Shown here: piece after piece, positions 24,422 to 32,397 of the stretch
How positions within the stretch are numbered: position 1 is the first letter of the stretch
Layout: each line of letters begins with the position of its first letter
Origin: an uncultured Clostridia bacterium
GTDB taxonomy: Bacteria; Bacillota; Clostridia; Christensenellales; UBA1750
Direction of reading: 5' to 3'
Length of the DNA stretch: 64,000 nt
Assembly (NCBI GenBank): GCA_904393115.1
Contig: CAJFMX010000011.1
Location: 16,210-80,209 of the forward strand
Program-made: the position numbers and the translations under genes
Notes under the pieces: model-generated
The model's input: only the letters and a program-made list of their open reading frames with translations
The model's database searches: none
What the model was told of the DNA's origin: nothing

Positions 24422-25777
24422 CTAGGCCACGCTTTCCCCGATCCAGGCGGCGATGCGGTCGAGGACGCCCGGGTCGACGTGCCCCTCCTCCAGGTATTCG
24501 GCCAGGCTCCCGCGGTTTGCAAGGGCGCTGTCGTCGACGAAGAGGTGGTTGAGGTTCTCCAGCATCTCGGCCTCCCAGGGGCCGGCGTAGCCAGCGAGCG
24601 CTTCCTCCCAGGAGCGGAAGTCCTCCGTGTGCATCTGGAAGTCGTTCTCCCCCTGCAGCACGAGGATCGGGATGGACAGGGCCGCCAGCGACTCCTCGAC
24701 CGGGTGGCTGTAGAGGTCCTGCAGGTACGGCGCGGGGATGCCGAAGACCGTGTCGTCCGCGTCGAGCTCTGAGAGGTTTTCGGCCTTGCGGTACTCGCGC
24801 TTGATGGTATTGCGCTGGGAGTCGTCCTGGGCCACGTCCATGTTCTGGTCGTAGACGACGTCCAGGTATCCGCGGGCCGTGCCGGCCAGCGAGACGATGC
24901 CCGCGACCTTGCCCCCGCTCTCCTGGGCGATGCGCGGGGCGAGCATGCCGCCCAGGGAGTGGCCCACGACCACGATGCGCTCCGCGTCCACGCCCGGCTG
25001 CGCGGCCAGGGCCTCGATGGCCAGCTGCGCGTCGTCGAGCACCTCTTCGCGCGCGGTCATGGCGTTGACCTCCTCCTCGGTGTAGGAGTTGCCGTAGGTA
25101 TAGGTGCGCTTGTCGTAGCGGATGGAGGCGATGCCCCGCTGCGCCAGGCCGTGGGCCAGGTCCGCGAAGGGATAGCAGCCGCCGATGGCCTCGTTGCGGT
25201 CGTTCGCGCCCGAGCCGTGGACGAGCACGACGCCGGGCACCGGCCCCTCCGCGTCCGCGGGCAGGGTGACGAGGGCCTTCAGGGGCGTGTCCGTTCCCTC
25301 GCCGAGGGTGATCTCGATCTCCGTCACGCCCTCGGGCACGGCGACCTCATAGGGAAAGTCCTCCTCCGGCAGGCCGAACCAGAGGCCCGCGACGTTGTTG
25401 TCCGCGTCGTAGGTGAGCTGGATGCTGCACCCGCCGTGCGCACAGGCCACCTGGTAGACGACCGTCCCCTCGCCGTTGATCCAGTAGGGCTTTTGGCCCG
25501 CGACGGACACGGGGTCGCCGTAAGTCAGGCGCATGTTCTCCCAGGCGCTCTGCAAATCGCTCTCGCTCATCTGGTTGCGCAGGTCCTCGCTGCACAGCGC
25601 GGAGCAGGCGGCGTAGTCCCCGGCAAACAGCGCGGTCAAAAAGCCCTCGCCCATGCTGTAATAGGGCGCGGCGTCCGCCTCGTCCATGTCCTCGACGGTG
25701 GTCTGAAACAGCGCGCAGCCCGTGAGCGTGCCCAGCAGCAGCAGGGCCAGCACCAGGCAGACGATTCTCTTCTTCAT
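24422..25777 (-). CDS. Secreted lipoprotein alpha/beta hydrolase with N-terminal DUF3887-like domain
   Basis: 451 residues. Lipoprotein signal with lipobox LTGC (about residue 21). Residues about 35-140 resemble DUF3887, a domain often found ahead of such hydrolases. The alpha/beta-hydrolase core has VLVHGSGANDRN (oxyanion), the nucleophile elbow GHSLGG, and a C-terminal LQGENDFQM Asp and NLNHLF His. Likely an esterase or peptidase on the outer face of the membrane; substrate unknown. I use the ATG at 25777, nine bases after AAAGG. Confidence 0.88.
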   Translation of the reverse strand: MKKRIVCLVLALLLLGTLTGCALFQTTVEDMDEADAAPYYSMGEGFLTALFAGDYAACSALCSEDLRNQMSESDLQSAWENMRLTYGDPVSVAGQKPYWINGEGTVVYQVACAHGGCSIQLTYDADNNVAGLWFGLPEEDFPYEVAVPEGVTEIEITLGEGTDTPLKALVTLPADAEGPVPGVVLVHGSGANDRNEAIGGCYPFADLAHGLAQRGIASIRYDKRTYTYGNSYTEEEVNAMTAREEVLDDAQLAIEALAAQPGVDAERIVVVGHSLGGMLAPRIAQESGGKVAGIVSLAGTARGYLDVVYDQNMDVAQDDSQRNTIKREYRKAENLSELDADDTVFGIPAPYLQDLYSHPVEESLAALSIPILVLQGENDFQMHTEDFRSWEEALAGYAGPWEAEMLENLNHLFVDDSALANRGSLAEYLEEGHVDPGVLDRIAAWIGESVA

Positions 25778-26135
25778 TCGTCGCATCCTTTCCCCAGTCT
25801 TCCTTTCCGTGTTCGCAGACGACCGGGAGCAGCACGAGGTCCTCTTCCCCGGTGTTTTCGATGGCGTGGGTGGAGCCCTTTTTGCAGACGTGGCAGACGC
25901 CGGGGGCGAGAGGCTCCGGGACGCCGTCCGTCACGGCGCGGCCGCGGCCGGCGAGCACGAAGTTTACGTCCGTGCTCGTCTCATGCCGGTGCTCTCCGAT
26001 GGAGGCGCCGGCGGGCAGGCGGCTCCAGAGCGCCTTGCCGCAGTCCAGCGGGCAAAGGCGCGCCGCGACCTGGCCGCGGCCGCCGTTGAGGTTGGGAACG
26101 AGGAGTTCCCGCTCCGCATTCCAATCGATGCGCAT
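25774..26135 (-). CDS. Small cupin-domain protein with apparent 3' frame disruption
   Basis: About 110 residues of a single cupin barrel: GASIGEHRHETSTDVNFVLAG (metal His/Glu motif 1) and CHVCKKGSTHAIENTG (motif 2), ending LLPVV. Relatives of this type end at about this point. Here the reading frame has no stop and continues some 430 bases into the hydrolase gene as Arg-rich nonsense. A one-base frame change would end the protein at a TGA overlapping the hydrolase ATG, as is common elsewhere in this genome. I therefore give that end and treat the 3' end as disrupted. The ATG at 26135 follows CGGAGAG. Confidence 0.6.
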
Positions 26136-26155
26136 GGCGGCTCTCCGTTTTTTGC

Positions 26156-26190
26156 GCGCATCCCCCGGCGCGGCGCGCCGGGGGATGCGC
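26156..26190. repeat. Perfect 16-bp inverted repeat between AGE epimerase and cupin genes
   Basis: GCGCATCCCCCGGCGC (26156-26171) pairs exactly with 26175-26190 around a 3-base loop. On the minus strand it is followed by A, not T, so it is not a normal terminator. A similar GCGCATCCCCC arm occurs in the leader hairpin near 4270-4290. Confidence 0.7.
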
Positions 26191-26214
26191 ACGAAGGTCG
26201 TCTGTGGTTTTTCC

Positions 26215-27426
26215 TTACTTCTCGTAGCGCTCGAGGATCTCAAAGCACATGCGCGCGTTGTGGTAGGGGCACTTCCAGCCGTCGATCTTGCTCTCGTAGC
26301 CGGAGAGGACCTCGCCGCTGTTGCCGAGCATGGTGAACCACTCGCCGTACTCGTGGTCCACGACGAAGCGGTCGATGTACTCGAAGCAGTTGAGCGAGGC
26401 GTCCAGGAACGCGTCCTCGCCGCTCATCTGCCAGGCGTTGAGGAAGCCGACGACGGTCTCGGCCTGCACCCACCAGGAGCGGTTCGTGTTGAGGTGGCGG
26501 GTGACAGGGTTGTACTCGTAGAGCATGGAGCCGTCGGGCAGGATCGCCTGCTCCAGGCACGCCTTGGCCATGGCCAGGCAGCGGGGCGCGGCCTTCTCCT
26601 CGGCGGCCTTGTCGCCCAGGACCTCGGCGGTCTCCATCATCAGCCAGGTGCCCTCGATGTCGTGGCCATAGGAGATCTCCGGGGAGGTGGCGCTCCAGTC
26701 GTCGCGGAAGAACATCTTGAAGTGGTGGATGCTGGGGTCGTAGACCTTGTCGAGCATGATGGCCAGGTGCCGGCGGGTCAGGTTGATCTGCTCCTCCGTG
26801 CGCAGCACGCGCAGCAGGCCGGTGTAGGCCTCGATCAGGTGCAGGTGGGTGTTCATGGTCCGGGTGGACTCGCCCTCGGGGTTGATGTTGGAGCCCTGGC
26901 CCTTGGGGTTGTAGGTCCAGTCGCGGGTCAGGATCTCGACGTAGCCGTCGTGCTCCGCGTCGTAGGCGTGCGCCTCGAGCAGGTCGCGGATGGCGACGGC
27001 GCGGTCGCGCGCGGTCGTGTCGCCCGTGGCGCGGCAGTATTCGCTCAGGGCGTAGATGGCGAACGCCTGGCCGTAGACGAACTTCTTGTCGTCCACGGGG
27101 TTGCCCTTGCAGTCGAGCATGAAGTAGCAGCCGCCGTACTCCTTGTCGAGGAAATACTCGCAGAAGTAGTCGTAGGCGCGGCGGGCGAGCTGCAGATACT
27201 TCTCGTCCCGGAAGATGCGGTAGGCGGAGGCAAAGGTCCACACCAGGCGCGCGTTGAGCACCAGGCACTTGGTCCCCTCCTTGACGGGCTTGCCCTCGCG
27301 GGTCACCACGCCGTAGAAGCCGCCGTTCTCCTCGTCGACGTCGTAGCGCATCCAGAAGGGCAGGATGTCCTCCAGGACTTCCTTTTTGGCCATTTCATAG
27401 AGTTTTGTGAATCTTTCGTCTTTCAT
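26215..27426 (-). CDS. AGE-family epimerase/isomerase
   Basis: 403 residues, (alpha/alpha)6-barrel sugar 2-epimerase or isomerase of the N-acylglucosamine/cellobiose 2-epimerase group. The typical HLHLIEAY (His) and SYGHDIEGTWLM (His) stretches, NGGFYGVVTREG near the N-terminus and a late RSWWVQAETVVGFLNAW form the barrel active site. Likely acts on mannose, cellobiose or mannobiose residues or on N-acyl sugars. Cytoplasmic. Start at the ATG behind AGAGAGAGG. Own promoter. Confidence 0.92.
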   Translation of the reverse strand: MKDERFTKLYEMAKKEVLEDILPFWMRYDVDEENGGFYGVVTREGKPVKEGTKCLVLNARLVWTFASAYRIFRDEKYLQLARRAYDYFCEYFLDKEYGGCYFMLDCKGNPVDDKKFVYGQAFAIYALSEYCRATGDTTARDRAVAIRDLLEAHAYDAEHDGYVEILTRDWTYNPKGQGSNINPEGESTRTMNTHLHLIEAYTGLLRVLRTEEQINLTRRHLAIMLDKVYDPSIHHFKMFFRDDWSATSPEISYGHDIEGTWLMMETAEVLGDKAAEEKAAPRCLAMAKACLEQAILPDGSMLYEYNPVTRHLNTNRSWWVQAETVVGFLNAWQMSGEDAFLDASLNCFEYIDRFVVDHEYGEWFTMLGNSGEVLSGYESKIDGWKCPYHNARMCFEILERYEK

Positions 27427-27455
27427 CGCTTGAACCTCTCTCTTTGTCGTTGGGT

Positions 27456-27481
27456 CCGCCGCCTTCTATTATAGGCGGCGG
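27456..27481. repeat. Inverted repeat with the AGE epimerase -10 box in its loop
   Basis: CCGCCGCC (27456-27463) and GGCGGCGG (27474-27481) flank a 10-base loop that contains TATAAT on the minus strand. Confidence 0.7.
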
Positions 27482-27496
27482 GCCGGCGTTTGTACA
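27468..27496 (-). promoter_or_regulatory. AGE epimerase promoter
   Basis: Minus strand TGTACA (27491-27496), 17-base spacer, TATAAT (27468-27473). Confidence 0.7.
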
Positions 27497-27513
27497 GGGG
27501 GGGTCCCGCCCGG

Positions 27514-28752
27514 TCACCAGGCGAGGACCTCCTCCATGGCGATGCGCTCCCAGGCGGTCAGGTTTTCGGGGTTGCCGGAAACGCTGGAGATATCCTTTAA
27601 GACGATGTCCATGGAGGTGCCGCTGCGCTTTGCCGCCGCCAGCGCGCGCCGGATCTCCGCGCGGATGGCGCCCTCGTTCTCCGAAACGCGCAGCAGGAAC
27701 GCGGGGTTGGGCTTCCAGGCCATGACGTAGCGGCTGCCCATGGCCTCGGCCGCGGCGTCCACGTCCGCCCACGGGGTGATGGAGACCTTGCGCAGGTTCG
27801 GGATGCGCGAGAGGATGTCGATCTGGTCGTGCAGCGGCTCGCAGCAGCCGTAGTAGACCATGCCAAAGGGCTTCATCGCCTCGATCTGGTATTCGATGTC
27901 GAACTCCTCGCGCATGTCCTTGGAGACGGAGGCGAAGATCTGCGCAAGGCCCCGGCCCCAGCAGTGGTCGAGGGTCACGCGGCTCCTGTCCTCCCCGGCC
28001 GCAAGGTCGTCCGAGAGGGCGGGCGTGCTGTGGATCAGCAGCTGGTCCGCCTCCAGCAGGCCCATCTGCTCGACCTTCTGCATCAGGCGCACGAAGATGT
28101 CGCAGAACCTGCGGGCGATGCGGTGCAGGAACTCCGGCCGGTCGCACAGCTCGTAGAAGAGCTGCTCCGGACCCATGAGCATCACCACGTCGTCCCAGGT
28201 CTTAAGCCCCAGGCCATAGCCCGTCTCCAGGCCCATGAGCTTGACCGGCAGGATGTCCCCCACGGCCTCGGCCGCCTTGGAGAACCTGCGCATCGTCTCC
28301 GCGTGGTCGTACTTCACCTCGGGGTCGCGCAGCTTTGCCAGGTCCCTGTCGTCCTTCAGCTGGTTCTCGTAGCGGTGGGAGTAGATGCCGCCGCTCTCCT
28401 TGCCGCGCTCCTCCTCGCGGACGTTCAGGCCCACGGAGGTGATCTCCACCGCCTTGGGCACGGGCAGGTAGGGCCGGAAGATGCGGTCCGCCTGCGCGTG
28501 CTCCCAGAGGTAGATCTCCCGCCGCAGGTAGGTCTCCAGCGCGGCGAAGTCGGGGTCCGTGCAGCGGGCGCGCAGCGCCTCCTCCTTGGCGAGTTCGTTC
28601 CAGGGGATCTCCTCGAGCAGGACCACGGGGCGGACCATGTGCCGGTCGTTGACCGCGCGGTAGAGCTTGGCGCGCTCGGCGTTGACCGGGTCGGCCGCGC
28701 ACTCCGCAGCGCGCGCCGCCAGCGCGCGCAGGATTTCTACGCCTTGGTTCAT
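27514..28752 (-). CDS. Uroporphyrinogen decarboxylase-family protein (probable corrinoid methyltransferase-like)
   Basis: 412 residues, URO-D superfamily barrel. This clostridial subgroup is not the heme enzyme; family members are often methylated-corrinoid:CoM-type methyltransferases or of unknown role. HSTPALSDDL, DHCWGRGLAQIFA and MVYYGCCEPLHDQIDIL (a Cys pair, possible zinc ligands) stand out. No corrinoid protein gene is adjacent. The ATG at 28752 overlaps the stop of cca (ATGA), so it is coupled to a tRNA-repair enzyme, an odd pairing. Possibly a methyltransferase; uncertain. Confidence 0.82.
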   Translation of the reverse strand: MNQGVEILRALAARAAECAADPVNAERAKLYRAVNDRHMVRPVVLLEEIPWNELAKEEALRARCTDPDFAALETYLRREIYLWEHAQADRIFRPYLPVPKAVEITSVGLNVREEERGKESGGIYSHRYENQLKDDRDLAKLRDPEVKYDHAETMRRFSKAAEAVGDILPVKLMGLETGYGLGLKTWDDVVMLMGPEQLFYELCDRPEFLHRIARRFCDIFVRLMQKVEQMGLLEADQLLIHSTPALSDDLAAGEDRSRVTLDHCWGRGLAQIFASVSKDMREEFDIEYQIEAMKPFGMVYYGCCEPLHDQIDILSRIPNLRKVSITPWADVDAAAEAMGSRYVMAWKPNPAFLLRVSENEGAIRAEIRRALAAAKRSGTSMDIVLKDISSVSGNPENLTAWERIAMEEVLAW

Positions 28753-29927
28753 CTGCAGGATTCCTCCTCTTGTAGATTCCAGTGCTGTGCGGCGCAAAGG
28801 AGCGCCGCGCGCTCGTTTGCGATTTCGCCCTCGACGACCCCGTCCAGCAGGGCGCGCAGCAGGCGGCCCACGCCCGGGCCCGCGGGGATGCCCGCGGCGG
28901 CGAGGTCCGCGCCCGTTATGGCCAGCTGCGGGATGCTGTAGGCGTCCCCGCGGGCGAGGGCCTCCTCCAGCGCCCCGGGCGGCCAGGCGCGCAGGCGCGC
29001 CAGCTCCGCCGCGCGCTCCGGCCCGATCTCCCGGAGCAGGCGCCGCGCCTGGGCGGGCGTCTCGGGCCTTGGCGCGCCAAAGTGCGCGATCAGCTCCCGC
29101 ACGGCGCGCTCCGTGCGCTTGGGCAGGCGCAGCGCGGCCAGCGCCGCGCCCGGGTCCGGCGCCGCGTGCAGGGCGTGCGCCAGGCGCAGCGCAACCTCGG
29201 GCGGGACCGCGTCCAGCCCCTCGGCGCACAGCGGCGCGGGCAGGGCCTGCGCCAACACGTCCGGGAAGGCGCGCACGACCGCCCCCGCCGCCCGGCCGCA
29301 CAGGAGCTTGCAGAGCTCCGCCGTCACGCGCTCGCGCGCGACGTGGGCCAGGTCCGGCGCGAGCGCGCGGGCGGCCCGGGCCGTCTCCGCCTCGATGGCA
29401 AAGGCGTTCGTCGCGGCAAAGCGCAGCGCGCGCAGGATGCGCAGCGCGTCCTCGGAAAAGCGGCGCGCCGGCTCGCCCACGCAGCGGATGCAGCCCGCGC
29501 GCAGGTCCGCCCGGCCGCCGAAGGGGTCGCACAGCCCCTGCCAGGGGTTGTAGGCCATGGCGTTGACCGTGAAGTCCCGCCGGGCGAGGTCGCGCTCGAC
29601 CTGGCGCACGAAGTCCACGCGGTCCGGGTGGCGGTGGTCGGCGTAGGCGCCGTCCACGCGGAAGGTGGTGACCTCATAGGGCTCGCCGCGCGCGATCACC
29701 GTCACCGTGCCGTGCACAAGGCCCGTGTCCACCGTGCGGCAGTCGGAAAAGACGCGCTTTGTCTCCTCGGGCAGGGCGCTGGTGCAGACGTCGTAGTCCT
29801 TGGGCGCGTCCCCGCGCATCGCGTCCCGCACGCAGCCGCCCACGACATAGGCCGCAAACCCCGCGCCCGTAAGGCGCTCCAGCACAAAGCGCGCGCCCGC
29901 GGGAAGGTCCATGGAAAACCCGTCCAC
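28749..29927 (-). CDS. cca: CCA tRNA nucleotidyltransferase
   Basis: Adds or repairs the 3' CCA of tRNAs, class II enzyme, 392 residues, cytoplasmic. YVVGGCVRDAMRG with the DYDVCTSA (DxD) catalytic motif, DFTVNAMAY, and RFSEDALRILRALRFAA with the ERVTAEL helix are all present. It has no HD domain of its own; an HD protein is encoded just upstream. All tRNA genes in this window already encode CCA, so a repair role is most likely. The ATG at 29927 (MDGFSM...) follows GGGGAGAGG; an internal ATG lies five codons on. Confidence 0.95.
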   Translation of the reverse strand: MDGFSMDLPAGARFVLERLTGAGFAAYVVGGCVRDAMRGDAPKDYDVCTSALPEETKRVFSDCRTVDTGLVHGTVTVIARGEPYEVTTFRVDGAYADHRHPDRVDFVRQVERDLARRDFTVNAMAYNPWQGLCDPFGGRADLRAGCIRCVGEPARRFSEDALRILRALRFAATNAFAIEAETARAARALAPDLAHVARERVTAELCKLLCGRAAGAVVRAFPDVLAQALPAPLCAEGLDAVPPEVALRLAHALHAAPDPGAALAALRLPKRTERAVRELIAHFGAPRPETPAQARRLLREIGPERAAELARLRAWPPGALEEALARGDAYSIPQLAITGADLAAAGIPAGPGVGRLLRALLDGVVEGEIANERAALLCAAQHWNLQEEESCR

Positions 29928-29942
29928 GCCTCTCCCCTCCCC

Positions 29943-30764
29943 TCAGCGCTGCGCCGCGCGGTCGGCGCGGTCCAGCGCCTCCATGTCGCGCAGAAAGTCC
30001 TCGCCCCACAGGCGCAGGTAGCGCGCCCGCGTGCGCTCGTTGGAAAAGAAAAAGGGCACCATGTGCCAGGCCGCCATGGCCGACACGCGCAGGCGCTCGC
30101 CCTCCGGCACGCAGGCGGGAAAGCGCAGGAACAGGATCGCATAGGCGGAGACGCACTCGTGCCCGTAGAAGTGCGCGGTCGGGCTCGGCAGGCCGTGGGA
30201 GTCGCGGAAGGCCTTGGTCCGCGCCTTGCCCACGTCGTGCAGGAGGCCCGCCAGCCACAGCGCCGCCTCCCCCGGCCGCTCGCGCGCAAGGCCGCGCGCA
30301 GTCCGCAGGCAGTGCATCCCGATGGAGTGCGCGTGGAACGGGTTGTCCTGGGAGAGGAAGACGAGGCCCTCCCTACCGAAGAAGAGGTCGCCCAGGTCCT
30401 GCAGGCGCGGCGGCTCCGCATAGACGAGCTCGATTCCCTCCCAGCCCTCAAAGGGCTGCGGCGGGCAGAAGGCGAGGACCTGATCGCGGATCTCCTCCGC
30501 CCGGTCGGGCGCGGCGGCGATGCACGCCGCCTCCGGCCGCGCGACGAGCACGGCGCGCGCCTGCGCGCCATAGGCCCGCGCGCGCTCGACGAGGTCCTTG
30601 CGGCCGCGGGCCTTGAGGTCCGGCGCGTCCAGCGCGCAGGAAATGCCCGCGCGCAGCAGGCGCAGCGCCTCCTCCCGCGTGTGCGCCAGCGGCAGGCCGC
30701 TGCGCGCGGCCCTCTCCGCCCGCCCGGAGCCCTCCAGGCCGAAGAACGCGGTCAGCTGCGGCAT
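29943..30764 (-). CDS. HD-domain protein with a decayed polynucleotide-kinase-like domain
   Basis: 273 residues. The N-terminal 130 residues follow the layout of AAA_33/PNK-type kinases (LDAPDLKARGRKDLVERARAYGA, then PPQPFEGWEGIELVY, the usual FxPPxxEGF end), but the P-loop reads GLEGSGRAE, lacking the Lys and Ser/Thr needed for ATP binding, and it is shortened. Residues about 160-270 are an HD domain with HSIGMHC and LLHDVG. It lies 15 bases before cca and is probably co-transcribed. It may be an RNA-end-processing phosphohydrolase for tRNA. The ATG at 30764 follows AAAGGGGG. Confidence 0.78.
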   Translation of the reverse strand: MPQLTAFFGLEGSGRAERAARSGLPLAHTREEALRLLRAGISCALDAPDLKARGRKDLVERARAYGAQARAVLVARPEAACIAAAPDRAEEIRDQVLAFCPPQPFEGWEGIELVYAEPPRLQDLGDLFFGREGLVFLSQDNPFHAHSIGMHCLRTARGLARERPGEAALWLAGLLHDVGKARTKAFRDSHGLPSPTAHFYGHECVSAYAILFLRFPACVPEGERLRVSAMAAWHMVPFFFSNERTRARYLRLWGEDFLRDMEALDRADRAAQR

Positions 30765-30843
30765 GGGCTTTCCCCCTTTCCTCTCATTTCCGGTGTTCGT
30801 TGTCCCTATTCTACCACCGCCGGCCGCCGCGCGCAATTCCCGG

Positions 30844-30872
30844 TTTACCTTCCTGGGCGCAAGTGCTATAAT
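30844..30872 (+). promoter_or_regulatory. Promoter of the transglutaminase-like gene
   Basis: TTTACC (30844-30849), 17-base spacer, TATAAT (30867-30872) with an extended TGC. Confidence 0.82.
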
Positions 30873-30910
30873 CAAGCTGAATTTGGAAAAAGAGAAGGGA
30901 GTGGTATCCC

Positions 30911-32275
30911 ATGGTGACGAATCTGGACTACATCGCCTATCCCCTGCCCGAGGACATCGAGCGCCTGGTGCTGGGCGGCGACCTGGCCCGCGCCCGCCGC
31001 GTGATCGACGCGCGCATCGCCAGCGCCAAGACGCCCGACTGCCTCCGCGAGCGCCTGGAGTTCGAGAAGAAGATCCTGGACGAGATCCCCCGCACCTACG
31101 CGCTGTCCGAGGAGGACCTGCTGCAGGGCCTGCAGGCGCGCTACGAGGGCTTCACCCGCGAGGAGATGGAGCGCCTGCGCGACGAGGGCACGCTGGACTG
31201 GGTCTACATCGAGGGCCGCGTCCTCTACAAGAACAACGCGCTGGACAACGTGCTCAAGACCCGGCCGGAGCTGAATCCGCGCCTCAAGGACCCGGCGCTG
31301 CTGGCGGATTCCGACAAGAACGCCAAAATGCTCGACGAGATGATCGCCCGCATGAAGCGCGACGGCCACGCGCACCTGCGCTTCCGCGTGCGCGCGGAGC
31401 TGACCATCGACGAGCACGCGCAGCGGCCGGGCAAGCGCATCCGCGTCCACCTGCCGCTGCCCCTGAAGGACGGCCAGTGCACGCCCGGGGAGATCGTGAC
31501 CGCGCCCGCGGCCCACATCGCGGCGGAGGACCATCCCCAGCGCACAGCGTACTTCGAGGCGGTCTACGCGCCGGGCATGGTCTTTTCCGCGGAGTACGCC
31601 TACGACATCGACGCGCCCTACGTCGATCCGGACCCGGAGGCGGTCTCCCCGGAGCAGCCGCACTTTGACACCGGGGAGGTCCTGCCGCAGATCCGGTTCA
31701 CGCCCTACATCCGCGCGCTCTGCCGCGAGCTCCAGGGCGGGGAGACGAACCCCCTGCGCATCGCGCGCCGCTTCTACGACTACTGCACGGTGAACTGCTG
31801 CTACCGCTTTGTGCCGCCGTACTTCACCAAGACGAACATCCCCGAGTACTTCGGCGCGGGCCAGCGCGGGGACTGCGGCATGCACGCGCTGCTCTTCATC
31901 ACCCTGTGCCGCTGCGCGGGCATCCCGGCGCAGTGGCAGGCCGGGCTCTACACCCGCCCGGGCGAGGCCGGCTGCCACGACTGGGCGCGCTTCTACGTCG
32001 CGCCCTACGGCTGGCTCTACTGCGACGCGTCCTTCGGCGGCTCGGCCTGGCGCGCCGGCAGCCGCGAGCGCTGGAACTTCTACTTCGGGAACCTGGAGCC
32101 CTTCCGCATGGTCGCCAACCGCGACCTGCAGCAGGACTTCGACCCGCCCAAGAAGTTCCTGCGCGCCGACCCGTACGACAGCCAGCTCGGCGAGGCCGAG
32201 TACGAGGACGAGGGCCTGACCCTGCACGACTTCACGACGCAGCTCACGGTCCTCTCCTGCGAGGTCGTCGACTGA
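30911..32275 (+). CDS. Transglutaminase-like (Cys protease-fold) cytoplasmic protein
   Basis: 454 residues, no signal peptide. The C-terminal transglutaminase-like core shows the triad order: RGDCGMHALLF (Cys), CHDWARFYV (His) and YCDASFGG (Asp), with LCRCAGIPAQWQAG between, typical of transglutaminase-like proteins. The N-terminal roughly 250 residues include helices and a beta-rich part resembling an N-terminal domain of this group. Possibly a peptidase or amidase; substrate not known. RBS AAGGGAG. Monocistronic with a strong terminator. Confidence 0.88.
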   Translation: MVTNLDYIAYPLPEDIERLVLGGDLARARRVIDARIASAKTPDCLRERLEFEKKILDEIPRTYALSEEDLLQGLQARYEGFTREEMERLRDEGTLDWVYIEGRVLYKNNALDNVLKTRPELNPRLKDPALLADSDKNAKMLDEMIARMKRDGHAHLRFRVRAELTIDEHAQRPGKRIRVHLPLPLKDGQCTPGEIVTAPAAHIAAEDHPQRTAYFEAVYAPGMVFSAEYAYDIDAPYVDPDPEAVSPEQPHFDTGEVLPQIRFTPYIRALCRELQGGETNPLRIARRFYDYCTVNCCYRFVPPYFTKTNIPEYFGAGQRGDCGMHALLFITLCRCAGIPAQWQAGLYTRPGEAGCHDWARFYVAPYGWLYCDASFGGSAWRAGSRERWNFYFGNLEPFRMVANRDLQQDFDPPKKFLRADPYDSQLGEAEYEDEGLTLHDFTTQLTVLSCEVVD

Positions 32276-32296
32276 CCATCCGCCGCACAATCCCCT

Positions 32297-32328
32297 TGCG
32301 CGCAAAGCCTCTTTGCGCGCATTTTTTC
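32297..32328 (+). terminator. Terminator of the transglutaminase-like gene
   Basis: TGCGCGCAAAG-CCT-CTTTGCGCGCA stem then TTTTTTC. Its T-tract abuts the -35 of the next promoter. Confidence 0.92.
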
Positions 32329-32356
32329 TTGCTTTTTTCGCAGCGTCTGCTATGCT
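32329..32356 (+). promoter_or_regulatory. Promoter of the Pro/Thr-linker lipoprotein gene
   Basis: TTGCTT (32329-32334), 16-base spacer, TATGCT (32351-32356) with an extended TGC, directly after the terminator tract. Confidence 0.6.
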
Positions 32357-32397
32357 GAGGGGATCCCCGACAACTTCAGACTGCGGAGGTGTGCGCC

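Noticed and set aside
27514..28752. Heme-biosynthetic uroporphyrinogen decarboxylase (hemE)
   Set aside because: It is longer and divergent, and no heme genes are adjacent; it belongs to the broader UroD-like family.
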